Shown here piece after piece: positions 8,252-17,001 of a DNA stretch of 64,000 nt. The DNA is from an uncultured Aquincola sp. Its GTDB lineage: Bacteria; Pseudomonadota; Gammaproteobacteria; Burkholderiales; Burkholderiaceae. The position numbers and the translations under genes are program-made. Every line of letters starts with the position of its first letter. Position 1 is the stretch's first letter. A model generated the notes under the pieces. It was not told the DNA's origin. It worked only from the letters and a program-made list of their open reading frames with translations, and did not search any database. The DNA lies in assembly GCA_937883885.1 (NCBI GenBank), contig CAKZXL010000456.1, forward strand, positions 1 to 64,000, given 5' to 3'.

Positions 8252-10408
8252 ATGCGTACCGCCAAGTCCTTCTGCCGCGTGTGCATCGCCGCCTGCGGCG
8301 TCGAGCTGACCATCGACGGGCAGCGCATCGTCGGCATCCGCGGCGACCGGTCGCATCCGATCAGCGCGGGCTATGCCTGCTTCAAGGGCCTGCAGGCTGC
8401 GGGTGCGCACCATGGCGCTACGCGTCAGTTGCATACGTTGCGTCGCAACGGGGCGGGTCGTTTCGAGCGCTTCGGCACAGAGGCGGCCTTGGACGAGATC
8501 GCTGCCAGACTGCAGGCCATCACGGCGCGCGACGGGGCCGACGCCGTGGCGCTGTTCCGCGGCACGGCGGGCTTCCACACCTCGACCGCGTTCCGCATGC
8601 ATGGGGCCTTTCTGGCAGCCCTCGGCAGTTCTTCGCTCTACACGACCTTGACGATAGACCAGTCCGCGAAATACGTCGCTGCGGGCCGCCTTGGCTCCTG
8701 GCAGGCAGGTCAGTGCCATTTTGATGCGCTGGACACGGCGATCGTCTTCGGCTGCAACCCGCTGGTCTCGCACTCGGCCGGCGGGATGCTCGTCAGCGAT
8801 CCCACCAGGCGGCTCAAGCATGCGAAGGCCCGGGGGCTGAAGTTGATCGTCGTCGACCCACGCTGCACCGAGACGGCACGTCAGGCCGACATCTTCCTGC
8901 AGCCGTTGCCGGGCGAGGACGTTTCCATCGCGGCGGGCCTGCTGCACGTCATCTTCGATGAGGGCTTGTACGACGATGCTTTCTGTGCTGCCCACGTCGA
9001 AGGACTTCAGGCGTTGAAGCGCGCGGTTGACCCGTTCACGCCGGCACGGGTCGCGGCGCGCGCCGGCATCGATGCACAGGCCCTGCGTGCGGCGGCACGC
9101 GCCTTTGCAGCGCCGTCACGGAAAGGGGCGGTGATCACCGGGACCGGCACCGACATGGCACCGCGCTCGAACCTGGCGGAACACCTGATCCAGTGCCTGG
9201 ACGTGGTGTGCGGCCACTTCAAGCGAGCCGGCGACCGCATGCCCAACCCCGATCCCCTGCAGCCGCCGAAGGAGTGGTTTGCGGAGGTCACCCCGCCGCA
9301 GCGGCCATGGGACGCCGTACCGCCGAGCCGCATCCGCGGCGTCGGCGATCTGTACGGCGAGCGCCTGACGGCGACGCTGGCCGAAGAAATCCTCACGCCG
9401 GGGCCCCAGCAGATCAAGGCCTTGATCGTCGATGGTGCAAACCCCGTCAATTCGATTCCCGACAAGTCGAAGGTCCTGGCTGCGATGCGCTCGCTGGAAT
9501 TGCTGGTGGTGATCGATCCGCACATGACACCGACGGCGGAGCAGGCGCATTACGTCTTCGCGCCGAAGCTGCAGTACGAGCGCGACGACCTGCCGCTGAC
9601 GCTGGGCAAACCGCTGTACGCCGATGCCTGGACACAGTACGCGCCGGCCGTCATTGCGCCGCCCGATGGCAGCGACGTGATCGACGATTGGTACGTGTTC
9701 TGGTCTCTGGCGCGCAGGCTCCGCCTGCCGCTGACCATCGGCGGCGCAGCGGTCGACATGCACCATGCACCGACTTCCGAAGATCTGCTGGCGATGGGCT
9801 TGAACGGCTCGGCGGTCACGCTCGAGATGCTGAAGGCTTGCCCGGGCCATCTGCTGCAGTGCCGTGGCGAGGACGTCGTCGTGCAGCCGGCGCGGCCCGG
9901 CGCCGGCCGCTTCGTGGTGCTGCCGCCAGATGTGCGCGACGAACTGGCCGAGGTCGCAGGCGAGCCGCCTTGCAGCGCGTTGGCCAGGTATCCGTTTCGC
10001 CTGGCGTCTCGCCGCATGCGCGACTTCAATGGATCGATCGGCATGCAGGTGGCGCCGATCCGCGCACGCAACCCGTTCAATCCACTGTACATGGCGCCGG
10101 CCGACCTGCTGCGTCTGGGCCTGGCCCCTGGCGACCGCGTGCACGTGCAGGCCGAACATGGCGCCATCGTGGCCATCGTGAAGCCGGATGCGGCGCTGCG
10201 CGAAGGCGTGGTGTCGATGAGCCACAACTGGGGCGGCGCCGACAACGACCCTGCCCATTACGAACGCGACGGCTCGTCGACGAACGTGCTGGTGCGCAGC
10301 GACATCGGCCTCGAGGCCATCAATGCGATGCCACGGATGTCGGCCATTCCTGTGGCCATCATGGCCGCCGAACCTCGACCGAACCAGGACCTGCCCGGAC
10401 CCGGCTGA
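8252..10408 (+). CDS. molybdopterin oxidoreductase with N-terminal [4Fe-4S] motif, paralogue 1
   Basis: A 718-residue enzyme of the DMSO-reductase/formate-dehydrogenase superfamily. The N-terminal motif C8-x2-C11-x3-C15-x27-C43 binds a [4Fe-4S] cluster. The molybdopterin domains follow (GTAGFHTSTAFRMHG, later VFGCNPLVSHSAGG and ADIFLQPLPGED), and a C-terminal molydopterin-dinucleotide-binding domain ends the protein (about 590-718, with MSHNWGGADNDP). No twin-arginine signal is seen, so it is likely cytoplasmic. ATG 8252 is chosen because the iron-sulfur motif begins eight residues later. It is divergent from DUF1329 and converges on a second enzyme of the same superfamily. Possible roles are hydroxylation or dehydrogenation of a pathway intermediate. 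Confidence 0.85.
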   Translation: MRTAKSFCRVCIAACGVELTIDGQRIVGIRGDRSHPISAGYACFKGLQAAGAHHGATRQLHTLRRNGAGRFERFGTEAALDEIAARLQAITARDGADAVALFRGTAGFHTSTAFRMHGAFLAALGSSSLYTTLTIDQSAKYVAAGRLGSWQAGQCHFDALDTAIVFGCNPLVSHSAGGMLVSDPTRRLKHAKARGLKLIVVDPRCTETARQADIFLQPLPGEDVSIAAGLLHVIFDEGLYDDAFCAAHVEGLQALKRAVDPFTPARVAARAGIDAQALRAAARAFAAPSRKGAVITGTGTDMAPRSNLAEHLIQCLDVVCGHFKRAGDRMPNPDPLQPPKEWFAEVTPPQRPWDAVPPSRIRGVGDLYGERLTATLAEEILTPGPQQIKALIVDGANPVNSIPDKSKVLAAMRSLELLVVIDPHMTPTAEQAHYVFAPKLQYERDDLPLTLGKPLYADAWTQYAPAVIAPPDGSDVIDDWYVFWSLARRLRLPLTIGGAAVDMHHAPTSEDLLAMGLNGSAVTLEMLKACPGHLLQCRGEDVVVQPARPGAGRFVVLPPDVRDELAEVAGEPPCSALARYPFRLASRRMRDFNGSIGMQVAPIRARNPFNPLYMAPADLLRLGLAPGDRVHVQAEHGAIVAIVKPDAALREGVVSMSHNWGGADNDPAHYERDGSSTNVLVRSDIGLEAINAMPRMSAIPVAIMAAEPRPNQDLPGPG

Positions 10409-10501
10409 AGCGCGGCAGCACCCGATCGAAGCCGATGGCGCCACTTGCTGTGACCGGCATCGGCAGGATCAAGCCATCGATGGGAGTGAACCCGGGGTGT
10501 G

Positions 10502-12799
10502 TCAAACGGGGCCGGTTCCTGCGTGGTGCGCCGGCTTGCGGACCGCAGACTGCACGCCACGCGCGACGGCCCTGACGCGCACGGGGATGCCGTTCAGCAC
10601 GGCGTTCCCCGACGCCTCGTCCACCATCGGACCCGGGCTCAACAGGTTGATGTTGACGCCTGCATGTGCCGCCGAGACTGTGGTCCGAGTGCCGGGCGCG
10701 CCATGGCCCCAGCCATGAGGCAGGCAGACCACACCGGGCCGGATGTCGTCGGTGACCTCCGCCACCACGCGAACCGCGCCGCTCTCGCTCGACACCTCCA
10801 CCTCTTCGCCGCTGGCCACGCCGATGCACTCGGCGTCCTGCGGGTGAAGCTGCAAAGTGCAGCGGTCCTTGCCGCGCACCAGCGTGTCGATGTTGTGCAT
10901 CCACGAGTTGAGCGAGCGGAGGTGCCGACGGCTGACCAGCAGCAGACCGCCTGGGGTCTGGTCCATGGCTCGTTCCAGCCGGGGTACGTCGGCAAGGATG
11001 TGCGCCGGCGCGAGCTCTATCTTTCCCGATGCTGTGGTCACCGCCGCGTCGCCTTGCGGTGCTGCCGTACCGAGTACCAGCCCGTCGGGCGTGTCGATGA
11101 AGGTCTGAAGAGTCAGGCCATGCGGATTCTTCCCGAAGCGGTCGCCGTAAGGCCCGGTGCGTATGCACAGGTCGAGGATGCGGGCGCCACCGCGTCGCGG
11201 CAGCGCGGACAGGGCCACTTCTCGCGGAACGCCGGTCTGATCGCACATGGCACCGAAGTAGGCGTCGTCAATCGCATCCAGGTCGGCGTCGGGATCGCCA
11301 CCCATGATGGCGCCGAGACGGGCAAGCACGCGCCATTCCTCCGGGCGGTCGGTCGGGGTGAAGATCGCCGGTGAGTAGTGGCCACCTGTGGTCAGCGAGA
11401 ACGGCCAGGACCAAACGTCCCAGTGGGGCTGCTCCAGCGCGGAGAGGGCCGGCAGGATCACGTGCGCATGCCTGGTTGTCTCGTTCAGGTACATGTCCAG
11501 GCTGACCATGCATTCGAGTTGTGGCAGTGCTGCGTCGAGCCGCGCCGAGCCCGGCGCGGACAGCACTGGGTTGCAACCCATCGTGACCAGCGCCCGCACT
11601 TGTCCAGCTCCGGGTGTATCGATTTCCTCGGCGAGGCAGGAAGCGGGGTATTGCCCCAGCACACCCTGCACGCCGCGCACGCGGATTGGCTTGGCGTGCA
11701 GTGGGGCGTCGACCGGCAGCGGCGGCGTCAGCTTCAGGTGCGGCGCGACCTGCGTGCTCCAGAGCGTGCCTCCCACGGCATCGAGGTTGCCGGTCAGCGC
11801 GCCGATGACGTCGATCAACCACGAGGCCAGGGTCCCGAACGCCTGCGTGCAGGTGCCGATGCGTCCGTACACCGCTGCGCTCCGTGCATCCGAGATCTGC
11901 CGCGCCAGCGCGACGATCGCTTCCGATGCCACGCCGCAGAACGCGCTGACCCGCTCGGGCGGGAAGTCGGCCGCCAGCGTCTGCAGTTGGTCCATCCCGT
12001 TGACGCGGCCTGCCAGGCCTTTGAGGCGCACACGTCCTTCGGCGAACAGCACGTGCGCGATGGCCAGCAGAAGCGCCGCGTCGCCGCCTGGGCGGATCGG
12101 GATCCACAGGTCCGCCACCTGCGCGGTGCCGGTGCGTACCGGATCGACAACGATGAGCTTGCCGCCACGTGCCCGCAGCGCCTTGATCGCGCCCATCACG
12201 TCGCGGTGCGAGAACATGCTGCCTTTGGAGGCGGCCGGGTTGCCGCCGAAGATCACGAACAGGTCGGTGCGGTCGACATCGGGCACCGGCATCTTCCACA
12301 TGTCACCGTACATCAGGAAACTGCTGACGTTCTTCGGCAACTGGTCGACGCTGGATGACGAGAAGCGTTGCGCGAACTTGCCCAACCGCGCCAGCAGCAT
12401 GGTGTAGCGGGCGCTGTCGAAGCCACCTTTGCTCATGTTGCCGCTGTAGAACGCGAACGCCTGCTGCCCATGGCGTTCGCGCACGCCGGCGGCGAGCGTC
12501 TCGATGCGCTCGAAGGCTTCGTCCCACGAGGCTTCGCGCCAACTGTGGCCATTGCGAATCATCGGTCGGCGCAGCCGGTCGGGATCGTGGTGAATGTCAC
12601 CGAGCGTGGTGCCCTTGGGGCAGATGTGGCCGCGACTGATCACGTTCTGCGGGTCGGGCCGGATGCTGACGACTTGTTCACCCTCGACCTTGACCTGCAG
12701 GCCGCACATGCCTTCGCACAGCGGGCAGGTTCGCCGGTGCATCTGCTGGACCGAAGGCGCGGAGGAAGGCGGTGTCGTGGTGCTGTGGTCTGTCGTCAT
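10502..12799 (-). CDS. molybdopterin oxidoreductase with N-terminal [4Fe-4S] motif, paralogue 2
   Basis: A 765-residue enzyme of the same superfamily as the gene at 8252. The cluster motif is C25-x2-C28-x3-C32-x27-C60. The molybdopterin regions are visible as FYSGNMSKGG, FGGNPAASKGS, VTMGCNPVLSAPG and, near the end, CLPHGWGHG in the dinucleotide-binding domain. ATG 12799 places the cysteine motif about 25 residues in, which is normal. An open frame upstream to 13042 lacks family features. No signal peptide is seen. It is divergent from the SnoaL/ferredoxin-reductase operon at 13035-14190, which could supply or take up electrons. The substrate is unknown. Confidence 0.85.
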   Translation of the reverse strand: MTTDHSTTTPPSSAPSVQQMHRRTCPLCEGMCGLQVKVEGEQVVSIRPDPQNVISRGHICPKGTTLGDIHHDPDRLRRPMIRNGHSWREASWDEAFERIETLAAGVRERHGQQAFAFYSGNMSKGGFDSARYTMLLARLGKFAQRFSSSSVDQLPKNVSSFLMYGDMWKMPVPDVDRTDLFVIFGGNPAASKGSMFSHRDVMGAIKALRARGGKLIVVDPVRTGTAQVADLWIPIRPGGDAALLLAIAHVLFAEGRVRLKGLAGRVNGMDQLQTLAADFPPERVSAFCGVASEAIVALARQISDARSAAVYGRIGTCTQAFGTLASWLIDVIGALTGNLDAVGGTLWSTQVAPHLKLTPPLPVDAPLHAKPIRVRGVQGVLGQYPASCLAEEIDTPGAGQVRALVTMGCNPVLSAPGSARLDAALPQLECMVSLDMYLNETTRHAHVILPALSALEQPHWDVWSWPFSLTTGGHYSPAIFTPTDRPEEWRVLARLGAIMGGDPDADLDAIDDAYFGAMCDQTGVPREVALSALPRRGGARILDLCIRTGPYGDRFGKNPHGLTLQTFIDTPDGLVLGTAAPQGDAAVTTASGKIELAPAHILADVPRLERAMDQTPGGLLLVSRRHLRSLNSWMHNIDTLVRGKDRCTLQLHPQDAECIGVASGEEVEVSSESGAVRVVAEVTDDIRPGVVCLPHGWGHGAPGTRTTVSAAHAGVNINLLSPGPMVDEASGNAVLNGIPVRVRAVARGVQSAVRKPAHHAGTGPV

Positions 12800-12980
12800 G
12801 GGGGCCGACTGGGGGATAGGTTCGCACCAGTCTAGGCAGTAGGGCCCGTGCGTTGGCGTGCAGCGGCATCGCCCAGAGGTCGATCGATTGCTGCCAAACG
12901 CCAGCATGCAGTGGCGCCGCAGCGGCGAGATTCGGCAATGGCGTTCGCTGCTTCGGCGATAGCGTCCGGCCCACCGCGGG

Positions 12981-13009
12981 ACGCCGGTTTGCGCATCATC
13001 AACCGGCGT
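12981..13009. promoter_or_regulatory. perfect 9-base inverted repeat in divergent promoter
   Basis: Arms ACGCCGGTT (12981-12989) and AACCGGCGT (13001-13009) are separated by 11 bases, 26 bases before the SnoaL gene start. The 235-base gap 12800-13034 between divergent genes must hold both promoters. The repeat could be an operator or a 5'-leader hairpin. Confidence 0.55.
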
Positions 13010-13034
13010 ACTCATCAACTGAAAGGGAACCCGC

Positions 13035-13397
13035 ATGAACACCCGTACCTCGGAAGATATCCGTCAATTCCTTCATCGCCAGGTCGAGTTCTGGAACGCA
13101 GGCCGCAAGCAGGAGATGTTCGACGCCTTTCACGCCATCGTGCCCGGCAAGCTGAGCATCGAGTACGTCGGCATCCCGCCGCTCGAGGGCTGGGCGGCGC
13201 TCGAAGACATGTGGCAGCGCTTTGCCGGCAAGGTGCACATCGACGTGCAGCAGGTCATGGTCACAGGCCAGGAAGCTGCCTGCTACCACCACAACACGAC
13301 GGTCGGTGAGGGCTCTCCGGTCAGGCCGAGCATTGAACTCTACAAGTTCGATGGCGACGACCTGCAGATCCGCTACTTCCACGTGGCCAAGATCTGA
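13035..13397 (+). CDS. SnoaL/NTF2-like small protein, paralogue 1 of 3
   Basis: A 120-residue alpha+beta cone protein of the SnoaL/NTF2-like type. The family signature shared with the proteins at 44514 and 49754 is clear: a helix ending Q(V/S/V)E.WN, then the block LSIEYVG, a W near residue 54 and a C-terminal YFHVAKI strand. Such folds act as small isomerases, hydrolases or dehydratases (for example steroid isomerase, limonene epoxide hydrolase), but conserved catalytic residues cannot be assigned here. A GAAAGGGA ribosome site precedes ATG 13035. It is followed 16 bases later by the ferredoxin-NADP reductase and is probably co-transcribed with it. Confidence 0.75.
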   Translation: MNTRTSEDIRQFLHRQVEFWNAGRKQEMFDAFHAIVPGKLSIEYVGIPPLEGWAALEDMWQRFAGKVHIDVQQVMVTGQEAACYHHNTTVGEGSPVRPSIELYKFDGDDLQIRYFHVAKI

Positions 13398-13413
13398 AGG
13401 GTCGTGCAACCAC

Positions 13414-14190
13414 ATGGGCCTTCTGAACACCGAACGCGTGCTGAGCGTTCACCACTGGAACGACTCGCTGTTCAGCTTCCGCACCACGCGAGATGCATCG
13501 CTGCGATTCGAGAACGGGCACTTCGTGATGGTGGGCCTGCCGGTCGCCGGCAAACCACTGTTGCGGGCTTACAGCATCGCCAGCGCCAATCATGAGGAGC
13601 ACCTCGAGTTCTTCAGCATCAAGGTGCCTGACGGTCCGTTGACCTCGCGCCTGCAGCATCTGGCCGTGGGCGACCACGTGCTCATCAGCCGCAAGCCGAC
13701 CGGCACGTTGACGATCCACGACCTGCGGCCAGGCAGACACCTCTACCTCCTGGCCACCGGCACCGGCCTGGCACCGTTCCTGGCGATCATTCGCGACCCC
13801 GAGACCTACGAGCGCTTTGACAAGGTGGTGCTGGTGCACGGCGTTCGCCGCGTCGACGAGCTTGCATACCGGCGCCTGATCCAGGAGGACCTGCCGGCCG
13901 ATGAGCTGCTGGGCGAGATGCTGCGCGACAAGTTGATCTACCACCCGACCGTCACCCGCGAAGCCTTTGCCAATCAGGGCCGGCTGACGACGATCATTGA
14001 GAACGGCTCGTTGTTCCGCACCATCGGGCTGCCGCAGATCGACGCCGGGCACGATCGCGCGATGCTGTGCGGCAGCCCGGCCATGCTCGCTGACCTCAGC
14101 GCGTTGCTCGATGCGCGCGGCTTGGTCGTCTCGCCTCAGCTGGGCGTACCGGGCGACTACGTATTGGAGCGGGCGTTCGTGCACAAGTAG
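13414..14190 (+). CDS. ferredoxin/flavodoxin-NADP+ reductase (Fpr type)
   Basis: A 258-residue reductase, the size of bacterial Fpr. The FAD-binding motif RAYSIAS (residues 45-51) and the nucleotide-binding motif GTGLAPFLAIIRD (about 115-127) are present, and the C-terminus ends in an aromatic-poor VLERAFVHK tail like other Fpr proteins. It passes electrons from NADPH to ferredoxins. In this window it could serve the Rieske dioxygenase, the P450 or the [3Fe-4S] ferredoxin. ATG 13414 gives the standard N-terminus. It lies downstream of the SnoaL gene and 39 bases before the AraC gene. Confidence 0.88.
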   Translation: MGLLNTERVLSVHHWNDSLFSFRTTRDASLRFENGHFVMVGLPVAGKPLLRAYSIASANHEEHLEFFSIKVPDGPLTSRLQHLAVGDHVLISRKPTGTLTIHDLRPGRHLYLLATGTGLAPFLAIIRDPETYERFDKVVLVHGVRRVDELAYRRLIQEDLPADELLGEMLRDKLIYHPTVTREAFANQGRLTTIIENGSLFRTIGLPQIDAGHDRAMLCGSPAMLADLSALLDARGLVVSPQLGVPGDYVLERAFVHK

Positions 14191-14192
14191 CA

Positions 14193-14228
14193 TCGAGACA
14201 CTGATCAGTTCCGGTGAAAGTGTCTCGA
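14193..14228. promoter_or_regulatory. 10-base inverted repeat just before the AraC start codon
   Basis: TCGAGACACT (14193-14202) and AGTGTCTCGA (14219-14228) are perfect inverted repeats with a 16-base spacer. The second arm ends one base before ATG 14230, and the likely ribosome site GGTGAAAG overlaps its start. It could be an autoregulatory operator, or a hairpin that ends the upstream transcript and hides the AraC ribosome site. The half-site AGACACT is also seen upstream of the Rieske and ferredoxin genes. Confidence 0.5.
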
Positions 14229-14229
14229 C

Positions 14230-15159
14230 ATGAACGCGAGCAGCAGCGCGGAAAACCTTCGCATCGATGCGCCGCCAATGGCCATCCTGTCCCGCTCCAT
14301 CACCGCTTGCCGCGCAGAGCCAGCTTACGAAGTGCGGCTGCAGCACGTCCGCTGGCAGGCGGCCGGCAGTGCACGCGTGACAGCGGGGTCTCGCTGCGTG
14401 CTCGAGCTGTTGCTGCCACTGGGCCTTGCTGAAGGCCAGACCCACTATGCGGCCCTCGCCAAGGGCGGGGGCAGCCGGCCGGTCGGCCGGCTCAACTTCG
14501 TGGTGCCGGACAGCGAACTGGTGCTGGCCTGGAGTGGGGGCGAGGTGCGCTCCATCGTCTGCATGTTCGACCCTGCACGCCTGGGGCTGCTGGGCGGCAT
14601 GGGCTGGGAATGGAACGACGTCGACCCGATGGCGGCTCTCGACGTGCGCAATGAGCGGCTCGAAGCCGCGATGCGATGGCTGCTCGAGGAGTTGCTGTGC
14701 CCCTCGTTCGCGAGCGAGCTGCAGCTTCAGTCGCTGCTGACCATGCTGGCGCTGGAAACACGCCGCCATTTCGGCGCTGGCTCGACGTCCGATGCCGTGG
14801 CACCGGGCAAGCTGGGCTCGAAGCAGCTGGCATTGATCAAAGACATGGTGGCGCAGCCGGGCGCCGATGGCGTGTCGCTGCACAAGATGGGCGCGGCTCT
14901 CGGCTTGCCGGCGCGCGAACTGACCATCCGGTTCAAGAACACGCTGGGCATGACCTTGCGCAGCTATGTGGCTGGTGTGCACATCGAGACCGCCAAGCTG
15001 CTGCTTGCGGACCAGAGCCTGATGATCAAGCAGGTCGCCTGGCGCAGCGGCTTCGACAGTGCTGCGGCGTTCAGTGCAGCCTTTCGCAAGGCGACCGGCA
15101 TCACGCCGCTGCGGTACCGCGAGCAGCGCTGCGGCGCCGCGTCTGCGCGCCTCGAGTGA
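14230..15159 (+). CDS. AraC-family transcriptional regulator, paralogue 1
   Basis: A 309-residue regulator with a C-terminal AraC double helix-turn-helix (about 205-300; LGLPARELTIRFKNTLGMTLRSY and later IKQVAWRSGFDSAAAFSAAFRKATGITP, split here for brevity). The N-terminal 190 residues are a cupin-like effector domain. It is a clear paralogue of the protein at 17132-18052: both have CMFDPARLGLLGGMGWEW or its equivalent, then DVRNERL. The start lies directly after an inverted repeat. Positioned between ferredoxin reductase and DUF1302, it probably activates the DUF1302 and DUF1329 promoters. The inducer is unknown. Confidence 0.88.
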   Translation: MNASSSAENLRIDAPPMAILSRSITACRAEPAYEVRLQHVRWQAAGSARVTAGSRCVLELLLPLGLAEGQTHYAALAKGGGSRPVGRLNFVVPDSELVLAWSGGEVRSIVCMFDPARLGLLGGMGWEWNDVDPMAALDVRNERLEAAMRWLLEELLCPSFASELQLQSLLTMLALETRRHFGAGSTSDAVAPGKLGSKQLALIKDMVAQPGADGVSLHKMGAALGLPARELTIRFKNTLGMTLRSYVAGVHIETAKLLLADQSLMIKQVAWRSGFDSAAAFSAAFRKATGITPLRYREQRCGAASARLE

Positions 15160-15214
15160 GGCGGCCTGCTTGCGGGCAGGTGCGGCATTGCATGCGTGTC
15201 GCGGATGGACCGAG

Positions 15215-15228
15215 GCGTTTCATCGATA
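15215..15228 (+). promoter_or_regulatory. candidate activator site upstream of DUF1302 gene
   Basis: GCGTTTCATCGATA lies 69 bases before the chosen DUF1302 start and differs by one base from the site upstream of the DUF1329 gene (8118-8131, minus strand). Same orientation relative to the gene, near-equal distance. AraC proteins flank this gene on both sides. Confidence 0.5.
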
Positions 15229-15297
15229 CACGGCAGCCTAGGCAATGGCGCGGCGGCCTTCGATGATCGGACGAGGCAACTCCCGAGACAAACCGCC

Positions 15298-17001
15298 ATG
15301 AGCTTTTGCGATCAGAACAATTTCCGCATGCACCACCCCATGGGCCGCAGGCTCGCCCGTCACCCGCTTGCAAAGGCGGCGCTCTTGGCCGCCTGTGGTG
15401 CGGTGGGCAGCAGCAGCCATGCCATCTCGATCGATACGGGGGTTCCCGGCTTGGGGCTGCGCCTGGACACCACGGTCCGCTACAACCTGGGTGTTCGGAC
15501 GGAGGCGCAGGACTCGCGCATCCTGAAGAACTCGACCTACGACGAGTCCGACGGCAAATTCGACCGTGGCGACATCGTCACGAACCGGCTCGACTTGCTG
15601 GGCGAGCTCGATCTGAACTACCGCAACTTGGTGGGCGCGCGGCTGAGCGCCGCGGGTTGGTACGACGATGCCTACAAGGACCGCACGGTCTCGACCCTGG
15701 TGCCGGGCTACGCGTCGAGCTATTCCGGCAACCGCTATACGCACGAGGTGTCGCGCTACGTGAACGGGCCTTCTGCCGAGTTCCTCGACGCGTTTGTCTG
15801 GTCGAACTTTCGGCTGGGCGAGGTGCCCGTCAATCTGAAGATCGGCCGTCACACCAACTATTGGGGCGAAGGTCTGCTGTTCGGCGCGCACGCCATCTCC
15901 TACTCGCAGGCGCCGACGGATGGTTCCAAGGCCGTTGCCAGCCCTGGCATCGAAACCAAGGAGGTGTTCCTGCCCCTCGGCCACGTTTCGGCGCGCGCAC
16001 AGATCACCGATTCGCTCAGCGTCGCGGCCCAGTGGTTCTTCGAATGGAAGCCCACGCGGCTGCCCTATGGGGGCACCTATTTCGCGCCGGCGGACATGCT
16101 GTTCGAAGGTCCGGACAGGCTGCCAGTGGCGCCTAATGGCCTGGCGTTTTCGCGGGCGCCGTCGATCGAGCCGGGCAACACCGGCAACTGGGGCATCAGT
16201 GCCAAGTACAACATGGAGTCGATCGAGTCGACACTGGGCGTTTACTACCGGCAGTTCGACGACTACCAGGCTTGGCTGTCGCCCCAGACCTTGCCGGCCA
16301 GTCGGCAGTTTCGCTTGAGCTATCCGAAGAACGTGAAGCTGCTCGGATTCAGCGCCGGCCGGGTGATCGGCCCACTGAGCGTCGGGACCGAACTGTCGAT
16401 GCGCAAGGATGCCGCGTTGAACGCCTCCGGCATCAGCGCGGCGGACAACGAAGGCCCACGTGGTGACACCTTGCATGCCATCCTCAACGGGGTCATGCTG
16501 CTGCCGCAGACGGCGATGTTTGACACCGGTAGCCTGGCGATGGAGCTGGCCTACAGCCAGCTGTTGAACGTGACTTCCCATCCGGAGTTGTTCAAGGGCC
16601 TGGGCTATGCCGGATGCCGCGCGGCGCAGACGCCGTCTGTGCCGCAATCCGGGTCGAAGGCGGATGGCTGTTCATCCAAGCGCTACCTGGCCGTGGCGAT
16701 CAACTTCACGCCTCAGTACCTGCAGGTGCGGCCTTCATGGGACCTGGACCTGCCACTGTCGGTGAACTATGGTCTTCGCGGGAACGCTGCCACGGCGGGC
16801 GGCGGCTCGGAGCGGGCTCTCACCTGGTCGGTGGGTGCCAAGCTCACGTATGGCCAGCGCCACGAGTTCACGCTGCGCTATTCCGACACGCGTGCGCGCA
16901 CTCGCTACAGCACCGACGGCACCGCGGTGATCGGCGGCAACGGCGGTTTTGGTACCACCGATCGCGGCTGGCTGGTCCTCACCTACAAGACAGGGTTCTG
17001 A
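15298..17001 (+). CDS. DUF1302 outer-membrane-type protein
   Basis: A protein of about 567 residues with an N-terminal signal region (RRLARHPLAKAALLAACGAVGSS, written in part, then SHA before the mature ISIDTGVPGLGLRLD). The mature part is rich in alternating aromatic beta strands and ends in an outer-membrane-like GWLVLTYKTGF with a terminal Phe. This fits DUF1302, the partner family of DUF1329, likely a beta-barrel for moving hydrophobic substrates. In-frame ATGs at 15298, 15328 and 15340 are all possible; none has a strong ribosome site. 15298 is used because its distance to the upstream motif matches that of the DUF1329 gene. Two AraC genes flank it. Confidence 0.8.
   Translation: MSFCDQNNFRMHHPMGRRLARHPLAKAALLAACGAVGSSSHAISIDTGVPGLGLRLDTTVRYNLGVRTEAQDSRILKNSTYDESDGKFDRGDIVTNRLDLLGELDLNYRNLVGARLSAAGWYDDAYKDRTVSTLVPGYASSYSGNRYTHEVSRYVNGPSAEFLDAFVWSNFRLGEVPVNLKIGRHTNYWGEGLLFGAHAISYSQAPTDGSKAVASPGIETKEVFLPLGHVSARAQITDSLSVAAQWFFEWKPTRLPYGGTYFAPADMLFEGPDRLPVAPNGLAFSRAPSIEPGNTGNWGISAKYNMESIESTLGVYYRQFDDYQAWLSPQTLPASRQFRLSYPKNVKLLGFSAGRVIGPLSVGTELSMRKDAALNASGISAADNEGPRGDTLHAILNGVMLLPQTAMFDTGSLAMELAYSQLLNVTSHPELFKGLGYAGCRAAQTPSVPQSGSKADGCSSKRYLAVAINFTPQYLQVRPSWDLDLPLSVNYGLRGNAATAGGGSERALTWSVGAKLTYGQRHEFTLRYSDTRARTRYSTDGTAVIGGNGGFGTTDRGWLVLTYKTGF

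Noticed and set aside
10431..10464. GCCGATG / CATCGGC inverted repeat between convergent Mo-enzyme genes as terminator
   Set aside because: 20-base loop and no T-tract make it unconvincing.
12800..13042. N-terminal extension of the second molybdopterin enzyme
   Set aside because: The extension lacks family features and covers the divergent promoter; ATG 12799 gives a normal distance to the cysteine motif.
15164..15180. CCTGC/GCAGG hairpin after the AraC gene as terminator
   Set aside because: Only 5-base arms and no T-tract; too weak to call.
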